64,000 nucleotides of DNA, taken from the NCBI RefSeq assembly GCF_001425685.1, contig NZ_LMCY01000051.1:42721-106720 (forward strand), written 5' to 3'. The notes beneath the pieces were generated by a model that made no database searches, had not been told where the DNA came from, and worked only from the letters and a program-made list of their open reading frames with translations. Of this stretch, positions 16,367 to 23,428 are shown piece after piece (the stretch's first letter is position 1; the number at the start of each line of letters is the position of its first letter). The translations under genes were made by a program, and so were the position numbers. The DNA is from Massilia sp. Root335. GTDB taxonomy: Bacteria; Pseudomonadota; Gammaproteobacteria; Burkholderiales; Burkholderiaceae_D.

Positions 16367-18460
16367 TCACGGATCCTTTCCGGGATGGGGGAAATGCAGG
16401 GTGATGCGGGTACCGACGCCGAGCGTGCTGGCGACGTCGATACTGCCGCCGAATTGCGCGACGACGATGTCGTGCACGATCGCCAGGCCCAGACCCGTGC
16501 CCTGGCCGAACGGCTTCGTGGTAAACATCGGCTCGAAGATGCGGCGCAGGTCGGCCGGCGCGATGCCGGCGCCGTCGTCCAGTACGGCGAGTTCGATGCC
16601 GGCCCTTGACTCGGCCGCGCGGACGATGATCGACTGGGCGCCTGCGTCAACGGCGTTGGTCAGCAGGTTGGTGACCATCTGGCCCAGCCCGGCGGGCGTG
16701 CCCGTCACCTCCAGCGAGGGGACGGGCGCATCCAGGCGCACGGTGCAGCGTTGGCGCTTGAACTGGTGGTCGAGCAGCAGGATGCTTTCTTCGAGCGCCG
16801 GCACGACGGCGAAACGCACACGCTCCTCGTTGCCCTGGTCGCGCGTGTGGTGCTTGATGCTACGGACGAACGCAGCGGCGCGCTGGGCCGAAAGCGTGGC
16901 CTGGGTGGCGCACTGGCGCATCTCGGCGACGATCTGGCGATGGTCTTCCTCCGTGACTTCGGCGTCGCCCGCCGACTCCGCGTATTCGGTGACGAGCGCG
17001 TCCAGCTCTCCCAGTGCGGCCCGGATGGTCGCCAGCGGTGTGTTCATCTCGTGTGCGATGCCGGCGGTCAGGCGGCCAAGGGCCGCCATCTTCTCGGCGA
17101 TCAGGAGTTTGTCCTGGTTTTCCTTGAGCGCCTGGTGCGCCGCTTCCAGTTCCTGCTGGCGCCGCGCCAGCGCCTGCTCGGCCAGTTCGCGCTCGGTCAC
17201 GTCGAGCGCGATGCCGATCATGTGCGACGGCTGGCCGTTCGGGTCGAGCAGCGGGATCTTGCGGGTCAGGACGTAGCGCATGTCGCCGCCGGCGCGCCGG
17301 ACGGCGGTCACGGGCTGGTCGACGATCGTGCCGGACGCCAGCGTCTCGTGGTCGCTCAGCGTGTCCAGGTCGGCCGCCTCGGGCGGATCGACGTCGTGGA
17401 CGGTGCGGCCCAGGATCCGTTCGCGCGGTATGCCCAGCCAGCGCGCGCGCTCGCGGTTCACGAATTCGAAGCGCAGGCCCGGCAAGCGCTTCACGAACAG
17501 CATGGCCGGCATGTTTTCGACCACGGCGTCGAGGAAGGCGGCCGCCTGGCGGGCCGCGCGCGCCTGGTTGACGGTTTCTTCCAGCGTGGCGACCAGCCAG
17601 GTGGCGTGCGCGATCTGGAAAGCGTCGACATTGCCGGCGTCGACCATCCCGGCGTGGAGGAGCATCCTGCCGCCGGGGGCGGCGTCCAGCGTGGCCAGCA
17701 GCGCGTCGAGCCAGACGCCCGGATCGAAAAACAATGACAGGGCGAGCCGGCCCTCGCGCAGGGCGCGCAGGCTGTCCGGCGCGGCACCGAAACCGGCCAC
17801 TGCCAGCCTGGGCGCCCGTGGTCCCGCAGCCGCCAGGGCGTCCAGCACGCCCAGCGCCAGTACGTCCTCCACTGCCAGCACCACGTCGCCGTCGCCCAGC
17901 CGGCCTTCCGCGAGCAGCGCGGCCGCCTGCGCCTGGGCGTGCACGCGCATGGCGTCCGGCGCGCTGCTGGTGCAGGGGACGGCGATCGTCAAGTGCGTGA
18001 CCTCGGGTGCGCGGGCGCGCAGCGCGGCGGCATCCACGCGCGCGTGCGGCGTTTCGCCCAGCAGCAGGGCGCGCACGGGGCGTCCCCTGGCCAGCAGCGA
18101 GGTCGCGCGGGCCAGTCCCTCCCCGTGGTCGGCCCGGACCTGCGCGTGGACCACCCGGGGCGGCACCCCGGCCAGGTCACCCAGCAGCAGCACCCGTGCG
18201 CCTGCCGCGTGCAGGCGTTCGACATGGGGCACCAGGGCGGGCAGGTCGCGTTCCAGCGGACGCAGTACGAGCACGTCGCCGGCGCCCAGCTCCAGCGCGG
18301 CCAGCACGTCGCACTGGTGGGTGGTCGAGCGGACTGGCACGTCCTCGAGCCGGAACCCCGCCTCCGTCACGCGTACGCGCGCCTGGACACGGAAGCGGGT
18401 CCAGTAGAACGACAGGTCAAGGTCCGGCAGGCACAGGACGAAACGCGTTACGGCTGGCAT
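16367..18460 (-). CDS. Soluble hybrid sensor: periplasmic-binding-like domain, PAS, histidine kinase
   Basis: 697-aa protein with no signal peptide and no membrane segment. Residues 1 to about 300 look like a LacI-type/periplasmic-binding-protein sensor (alternating strand-helix pattern, ADHGEGLARATSLLARGRP, VVLAVEDVLALGVLDAL); this assignment is by pattern only. A PAS domain follows at about 310-435 (MPAMLFVKRLPGLRFEFVNRE, DVTERELAEQAL), then a coiled coil, the dimerisation/phosphoacceptor region with His470 in GIAHEMNTPL, and an ATPase domain (NLLTNAVDAGA, DDGAGIAP, GTGLGLAIV). It would sense a cytoplasmic ligand and phosphorylate the REC-GAF-GGDEF protein encoded 2 bp downstream. Confidence 0.85.
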   Translation of the reverse strand: MPAVTRFVLCLPDLDLSFYWTRFRVQARVRVTEAGFRLEDVPVRSTTHQCDVLAALELGAGDVLVLRPLERDLPALVPHVERLHAAGARVLLLGDLAGVPPRVVHAQVRADHGEGLARATSLLARGRPVRALLLGETPHARVDAAALRARAPEVTHLTIAVPCTSSAPDAMRVHAQAQAAALLAEGRLGDGDVVLAVEDVLALGVLDALAAAGPRAPRLAVAGFGAAPDSLRALREGRLALSLFFDPGVWLDALLATLDAAPGGRMLLHAGMVDAGNVDAFQIAHATWLVATLEETVNQARAARQAAAFLDAVVENMPAMLFVKRLPGLRFEFVNRERARWLGIPRERILGRTVHDVDPPEAADLDTLSDHETLASGTIVDQPVTAVRRAGGDMRYVLTRKIPLLDPNGQPSHMIGIALDVTERELAEQALARRQQELEAAHQALKENQDKLLIAEKMAALGRLTAGIAHEMNTPLATIRAALGELDALVTEYAESAGDAEVTEEDHRQIVAEMRQCATQATLSAQRAAAFVRSIKHHTRDQGNEERVRFAVVPALEESILLLDHQFKRQRCTVRLDAPVPSLEVTGTPAGLGQMVTNLLTNAVDAGAQSIIVRAAESRAGIELAVLDDGAGIAPADLRRIFEPMFTTKPFGQGTGLGLAIVHDIVVAQFGGSIDVASTLGVGTRITLHFPHPGKDP

Positions 18461-19026
18461 CGAGACAGATGTTTGGAGACGGTGGAGACCCTTGAGCCAT
18501 TTTACGCACGAACAAAATTATCTGTGAGAAAAAGCAAGATCGTTGTGGTTTTCATGCGCCCGGACGCGGGAGGCGTCGCGGCCCGGTACGCGTTCATGAA
18601 GACGGTGCGGCTCGAATGATGGGACGTCGATGTACCGATAACGATAAAATCGATTACTCCTGATTTCGACGGCATTAAATGCTGCTGGATAATTGAAAAA
18701 TGTTACGACGTCATCCTGATGTGGCACCTCGATGTTAATTTAATACGCCAGTTTCGCCGCTTGCCCAGCAGGGACTTGTCATCGTGTTCAATAGCTGTTG
18801 CTCACATAGGACAATGCGTCTAAATATATAACCGGGGGCAACGCAGTGTCCCAGTTTGGACTACAATTCGAGACAATTTGTTGAAGATTTCGAGAGTTGG
18901 CGGTCGTGCGCATCCCTACCACGCTTCGGGTACGCAGCCAGCCGACCGGTTAGCGCTGCTGATCGCAGACCCTGATACACCGCTGGCGGCGTCGGACAAT
19001 AACTGGCAGGCGACCCGTAAGAGACA
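18461..19026. other. 566-bp intergenic region, no supported gene
   Basis: Lies between the divergent sensor kinase and GT9 genes. It is noticeably more AT-rich than neighbouring coding DNA (for example TTAATTTAATACG near 18735 and CTAAATATATAACC near 18820). Short frames here lack Shine-Dalgarno sites and plausible composition. Promoters for both genes should be here, but I cannot fix one. Confidence 0.5.
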
Positions 19027-20130
19027 ATGAACGTACCCCTCATTCCTTCCGATCTGCTGAAGAAATCGGACAAGATCCTGTTCATCGCCCACCTGGCGTT
19101 GGGCGATTACACGTATTTGCAGAACTGCTTCCAGGCATTCGCGCGCGCCTACCCGCACCTGAAAATGCACCTGTGGGTGGACGAGGTCCGGCGCACGAGC
19201 GACGCCTCGCAGTGGCCGCACCTCAAGAAGAACGTCCTGTACGACTGGCTCGACGCCTGCGACTTCATCGAGAAGGTCTACAACCAGAACTACTCGCCCG
19301 AGCTGTTCCGGGCCTCCATCCGCGACGCGCAGCAGGAGCACTACCCGATCGTCGTCTCGCTGGGCACCTTGCGTCCCCATTTCTATGCCGACCTCGCGCG
19401 CGAGATCAGCCCGGACGGTTTCGTGTTCGGCCTCAAGAAGCCGCTCGGCCTCCTGGGCATGCATCACTGGTTCAGCTTCCGCAAGCTGGACGCCAGCCTC
19501 GATCCGGACGTGGCCGACCGCACGAGCGCCCCGCACATCAGCGACGTGCATGCCGAATGGTTCCGCCAGCTGGCCGCCGTCGACATCCCGCCGGCCGAGC
19601 GCATTCCGTTCGTGCACATCCCCGACCAGTTCGTCGAGGGCGCCAAGGTGCGCCTGCACGAATGGGGCTTCGACGGCCGCCGGGGCAAGCTCGTGTTCAT
19701 CAACCCGTTCGCCAAGACGCGCAAGCGCTGCTGGCCCGTCGAGCGCGTGGCCGAGCTGATCGAGACGATGCGCGCGCAGCCGGAATGGCGCGACGCCTGC
19801 TTCATCGTCAACGCGGTGCCGCAGGAAGTCGACAACGTGAAAGCCATGCTGGTGCGCCGCCAGCTGGACCGCACGGAGCTGTTCAGCGCCAACGAAAACT
19901 TCTTCCAGCTGCCGGCGATGCTGGCGCAGTGCGACCTGATCGTGTCGGTGGAAACGGCCGTCATGCACCTGGCGAACGCCGTCGGCGTGCCGGTGGTCGC
20001 GCTGATGCGCCAGAAGACGCCGGAATGGGCGCCGGTGGACAAGGCCAACAGCACCGTCGTCACGGCGGATCAGCGGCGCGACTGGGTCAAGGCGATTCCG
20101 GTGGATGCGGTGATGCACGCGCTGGCGTAG
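19027..20130 (+). CDS. Glycosyltransferase family 9 (heptosyltransferase-like)
   Basis: 367-aa cytoplasmic GT-B enzyme resembling ADP-heptose:LPS heptosyltransferases. The N-terminal half has ILFIAHLALGDYTYLQNCF (the ALGD segment aligns with the GDxxxxxP start of GT9 enzymes). The C-terminal half has VFINPFAKTRKRCWPVERVAEL (sugar-nucleotide region) and SVETAVMHLANAVGVPVVALM, where canonical members have SxDTGxxHLA. The acceptor is unknown. It is not next to the waaF-msbA cluster at 35.7 kb and appears to be a single-gene unit closed by a terminator. Confidence 0.85.
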   Translation: MNVPLIPSDLLKKSDKILFIAHLALGDYTYLQNCFQAFARAYPHLKMHLWVDEVRRTSDASQWPHLKKNVLYDWLDACDFIEKVYNQNYSPELFRASIRDAQQEHYPIVVSLGTLRPHFYADLAREISPDGFVFGLKKPLGLLGMHHWFSFRKLDASLDPDVADRTSAPHISDVHAEWFRQLAAVDIPPAERIPFVHIPDQFVEGAKVRLHEWGFDGRRGKLVFINPFAKTRKRCWPVERVAELIETMRAQPEWRDACFIVNAVPQEVDNVKAMLVRRQLDRTELFSANENFFQLPAMLAQCDLIVSVETAVMHLANAVGVPVVALMRQKTPEWAPVDKANSTVVTADQRRDWVKAIPVDAVMHALA

Positions 20131-20153
20131 CGTCAAGCTGGTTGAGTCAACGG

Positions 20154-20181
20154 GGGCCGCGGTTGCGGCCCTTTGCTTTTT
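20154..20181 (+). terminator. Rho-independent terminator of the GT9 gene
   Basis: Perfect 7-bp GC stem GGGCCGC/GCGGCCC with a GGTT loop, followed by TTTGCTTTTT. It is 23 bp after the stop. Confidence 0.85.
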
Positions 20182-20192
20182 GCGGCTCGACG

Positions 20193-20282
20193 AACTTGGA
20201 CCCCTGCCTTCGCAGGGGCGACGTGCAAACGGTGCCGGTAACGCAAGCACGTCGTCCCCGCGCAGGCGGGGACCCAAGTTCA
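20193..20282. repeat. Family B repeats, inverted pair
   Basis: A reverse copy at 20193-20224 (AACTTGGACCCCTGCCTTCG core) and a forward copy at 20250-20282. The final TCA of the forward copy (20280-20282) is, on the minus strand, the TGA stop of tupA. Confidence 0.85.
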
Positions 20283-21098
20283 CTTCGCCGACGGGAAAAA
20301 CAACTGCTCCCCTTCCGGCTTGAACGACGCGATTTTCGCCTGCCCCTCCGGCGACGTGATCCACTCGATCAACGCCGTCGCGCCCTTGTAATTGATGCCC
20401 TTGTGCTTCGCCGGATTGACGGCGATGATCCCGTACGGATTGAACATCCGCTTGTCGCCCTCGACGAGGATGGCCAGGCCGGTCTTGGCCTTGTACGCGC
20501 CATACGTCGCGCGGTCCGTCAGCGTGTAGGCTTTCAACTCAGCCGCCATGTTCAGCACCTCGCCCATGCCCAGGCCGGCCGACACGTAGTTGGCGCCCAC
20601 CGGCCTGGTGCCGGCCTGCCGCCAGTAGGCCTTCTCCATCACGTCCGTGCCGGAATTGTCGCCGCGCGAAATGAACTTCACGTTCGCGGCCGCGATCTTC
20701 CTGAACGCGGCGATCACGTCATGGCTGCCCCTCACGCCGGCCGGATCGGCGGTCGGCCCCGCGACGATGAAGTCGTTGTACATCACGTCGTGGCGGTCGA
20801 TGCCCCACCCCTCCGCCACGAATTTGTCTTCCAGCTTGCGGGCGTGGACGAGCGTGACGTCGACGTCGCCGTTCTTGCCCAGCTCCAGCGCCTTGCCGGT
20901 GCCGACCGAGATCACGTTGACCTTCATGCCCGTCTTCGCTTCGAAGGCCGGCAGCAGATAGCCCAGCAGGCCCGAGTTCTCGGTGCTCGTGGTGGTGGAC
21001 AGGCGCAGGACGTGGTCGGACTGCGCGTGCGCGCACGGCGCGACGGTCAGGCAGGCGGTCATGCAGGCGATGAGGCCCAGGATGGAACGGCGTGGCAT
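20280..21098 (-). CDS. tupA: Tungstate ABC transporter substrate-binding protein
   Basis: 272-aa periplasmic binding protein. A Sec signal peptide ends near PCAHAQ (about residue 26). The mature N-terminus carries LRLSTTTSTENSGLL, the TTTS-type oxyanion motif characteristic of TupA/WtpA-like tungstate binders, then SVGTGKAL, VTLVHARKLE, ISRGDNSGTD and NPYGIIAVNP. Molybdate binding cannot be excluded. It is the last gene of a minus-strand run whose other members encode the permease, ATPase and a molybdenum/tungsten formate dehydrogenase, which fits a cofactor-metal role. The stop codon lies within a family B repeat. Confidence 0.88.
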   Translation of the reverse strand: MPRRSILGLIACMTACLTVAPCAHAQSDHVLRLSTTTSTENSGLLGYLLPAFEAKTGMKVNVISVGTGKALELGKNGDVDVTLVHARKLEDKFVAEGWGIDRHDVMYNDFIVAGPTADPAGVRGSHDVIAAFRKIAAANVKFISRGDNSGTDVMEKAYWRQAGTRPVGANYVSAGLGMGEVLNMAAELKAYTLTDRATYGAYKAKTGLAILVEGDKRMFNPYGIIAVNPAKHKGINYKGATALIEWITSPEGQAKIASFKPEGEQLFFPSAK

Positions 21099-21113
21099 GG
21101 AGTCTCCTTCGTA

Positions 21114-21845
21114 TCAACGGTATTCGAGGTGCCCGTCGCGCAGCTTCAGCCGCTGCACGCCGTGCAGGTTGATCAGGTCGCGGTCGTGGCAGGCGATGAC
21201 GATGCTGCTGCCGGCTTCGACCATCGTCGGGATCAGGGCGATCACCTGTTCGCGCGCGGCGCCGTCCAGGTTCGATGTCGGCTCGTCCAGCAGCAGCAGG
21301 CGCGGTTGCAGCACCTTCGCACGGGCCAGCGCCACGCGCTGTTTTTCGCCGCCCGACAGCTTGGTCGGGTCGGTATCGCGCAGGTGCGCCACGCCGGCCC
21401 AGGCCATCGCCTCGTCGACGACGGGCCGCACGGCGGCGGCAGGTTCGCCGCGCAGGACGAGGCCGTAGCCGATGTTGGCGGCGACGCTCGTCGAAAACAG
21501 GATCGGATGCTGGTGCACGTAGACGATGGCCCGACGCAGCGCGCGCGGGTACGGGTGCACGCGCAGCACGTCCTCGCCGGCGAAGCGCAGGCTGTCGATC
21601 TCGGCCCGTTCCAGGCCGCCCAGCACGCGCAGCAGCGTGCTCTTGCCGGCGCCGTTCATCCCCGTCAGCACGTAGGCGCTGTGCGTCGCGATCTCGAGCA
21701 CGTCGATGTCGAACAGCAGCCGGTCGCCGTGGCGCTTGCGCAGGCCGCGCACACCCAGCAGGGCCTTGCGGCGCTCGTCGCGCTGCGGCGCGTTGGCGTT
21801 CTCGTGGACGGCCGCCGCGATCTGCGCGTGGATGCCGATGCTCAT
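21114..21845 (-). CDS. tupC: Tungstate ABC transporter ATP-binding protein
   Basis: 243-aa ABC ATPase: Walker A GMNGAGKST, Q-loop in YVHQHPILF, signature LSGGEKQRVALARA, Walker B LLLLDEPTSNLD, and H-loop ACHD. It would energise import of tungstate with the neighbouring permease and binding protein. The first 25 or so residues (VHENANAPQRDERR) are an unusual hydrophilic extension before the ATPase fold. Its ATG overlaps the permease stop by 4 bp; tupA follows after 15 bp. Confidence 0.88.
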   Translation of the reverse strand: MSIGIHAQIAAAVHENANAPQRDERRKALLGVRGLRKRHGDRLLFDIDVLEIATHSAYVLTGMNGAGKSTLLRVLGGLERAEIDSLRFAGEDVLRVHPYPRALRRAIVYVHQHPILFSTSVAANIGYGLVLRGEPAAAVRPVVDEAMAWAGVAHLRDTDPTKLSGGEKQRVALARAKVLQPRLLLLDEPTSNLDGAAREQVIALIPTMVEAGSSIVIACHDRDLINLHGVQRLKLRDGHLEYR

Positions 21846-22552
21846 GCGCGCTCCCGCACCGTGTGGGCGTCGCCCTGCAGCAGCATCAGCGCGCCGTTCA
21901 TCAGCAGCGCGATCGAGACCAGCACGATGCCGAGCGCGATCCCCTGCGCGAACTCGCCCTTGCTCGTCTCCAGCGCGATCGCGGTCGTGATCGTGCGCGT
22001 CTCGCCTTCGATGTTCCCGCCCACCATCAGCGCGCACCCGACTTCCGAAATCACCCGGCCGAAGCCGGACAGCACGGCCGCCATCACGCCGAAGCGCGCC
22101 TCGTGCAGCACGCGCACCATCACCTGCAGCGGCGAGGCGCCCAGCGCGATCGCCGTCTCGGCGTAGCGCGGATCGAGTCCCTGCACGGCGGCCAGCGTGA
22201 ACGCGAGCAGCACGGGCAGCGCGACGACGCACTGGCCGAACACGATGCCGGGCTGCGAGAACAGCCATTGCAGGCCGCCCAGCGGCCCGTGGCGCGACAG
22301 CAGCAGGTACAGCACGAGGCCGATCAGGACGGTCGGCAGCGACAGCGCCGCCTGCGCCAGCCAGATGACGATGCGCCGTCCGGTAAAGCGCCGCATCGCG
22401 ACGACGTAGCCGATCAGGATGGCCGGCGGCGCGGCCAGCAGCAGGCCGACGAGGCTCGTCTTGAGCGACACCCAGACGATGCGCCACAGGTCCGCGTCGC
22501 CCGTGAACAGCAGCGCAAAGGCGCGCAGGACGGCATCCTCGATGTCGTTCAT
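21842..22552 (-). CDS. tupB: Tungstate ABC transporter permease
   Basis: 236-aa inner-membrane protein with about five or six helices and the binding-protein-dependent transport motif ETAIALGASPLQVMVRVLHEA (EAA loop) that contacts the ATPase. A conserved GRVISEVGCALMVGGNI segment is typical of tungstate/sulfate-type permeases. It starts 9 bp after the fdhD stop on the same strand, which links the metal importer to the formate dehydrogenase genes. Confidence 0.88.
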   Translation of the reverse strand: MNDIEDAVLRAFALLFTGDADLWRIVWVSLKTSLVGLLLAAPPAILIGYVVAMRRFTGRRIVIWLAQAALSLPTVLIGLVLYLLLSRHGPLGGLQWLFSQPGIVFGQCVVALPVLLAFTLAAVQGLDPRYAETAIALGASPLQVMVRVLHEARFGVMAAVLSGFGRVISEVGCALMVGGNIEGETRTITTAIALETSKGEFAQGIALGIVLVSIALLMNGALMLLQGDAHTVRERA

Positions 22553-22561
22553 GGGCAGACG

Positions 22562-23428
22562 TCAGGCCGTGCGCAAGGTGCGGGCCGCCTCCAGCGCGGC
22601 CAGCCACTCCGGTTCGAACACGAGGCGCTCTTCCCCGGACAGCAACAGGAAATGATGACCGCTGCAGCGCGCCAGCAGCGACATGCCGACCTGCGCCGCC
22701 ACCGCATGGCCCATCTGCGTCGTGCCGGAGCGCGACAGCAGGAACGGGATGCCCATCTGCGCGCCCTTGATCACCATTTCGGACGTCAGCCGGCCCGTCG
22801 TGTAGAACACCTTGTCGGCGCCGTCGACACCTTCGAGCCACATCAGGCCCGCGATGGCGTCGACGGCGTTGTGACGGCCGACGTCCTCGATGAACCACAG
22901 CAGTTCGCCCTCGCCCGTGAACAGCGCGCAGCCGTGCACGGAGCCGGCCTGCTTGTACACGGATTGCTGGGTGCGCACCGTCTCGACGATGCGGTGCACG
23001 ACCGACTGGCGCAGGCGCGCGTCCGGCGGCAGCACGATGCGGTCGACCTCGTCCATCAGCCCGCCGAACACGGAGCCCTGGCCGCAGCCCGTCGTGACGA
23101 CCTTCTTCGCCGTGCGCGCCTCGACGTCCTGGATGCCGGCGCGCGTGACGACGGCCACGGCATCCACCGACCAGTCGACCTGCACGGACACGATGTCGTC
23201 CAGCGACCGCACGAGGCGCTGGTTGCGCAGGTAGCCCAGCGTGAGCGCCTCGGGCGCCGCGCCCAGCGTCATCAAGGTGACGAGCTCGCGCTTGTCGACA
23301 TACACCGTCAACGGCCGCTCGGCCGGAATGTGCAGGGTCGTGCGGCGCCCGTGCTCATCGATGGCCGTGACCGGATGCGTGAGGCCGGCGCTGGCCCGGG
23401 AAAGCTGCGGACGATATGAAGATGTCAT
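22562..23428 (-). CDS. fdhD: FdhD/FdsC-type formate dehydrogenase accessory sulfurtransferase
   Basis: 288-aa cytoplasmic protein needed to sulfurate the molybdenum/tungsten bis-MGD cofactor before insertion into formate dehydrogenase. Family features: LTVYVDKRELVTLMTLG, GYLRNQRLV, YTTGRLTSEMVIKGAQMGIPF (split motif) and SGTTQMGHAVA. The region that in E. coli FdhD holds a CxxC pair reads TGCGQGSVFGG here, so only one cysteine remains; this suggests the FdsC-like branch. Its ATG overlaps the fdsA stop (ATGA). Confidence 0.9.
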   Translation of the reverse strand: MTSSYRPQLSRASAGLTHPVTAIDEHGRRTTLHIPAERPLTVYVDKRELVTLMTLGAAPEALTLGYLRNQRLVRSLDDIVSVQVDWSVDAVAVVTRAGIQDVEARTAKKVVTTGCGQGSVFGGLMDEVDRIVLPPDARLRQSVVHRIVETVRTQQSVYKQAGSVHGCALFTGEGELLWFIEDVGRHNAVDAIAGLMWLEGVDGADKVFYTTGRLTSEMVIKGAQMGIPFLLSRSGTTQMGHAVAAQVGMSLLARCSGHHFLLLSGEERLVFEPEWLAALEAARTLRTA

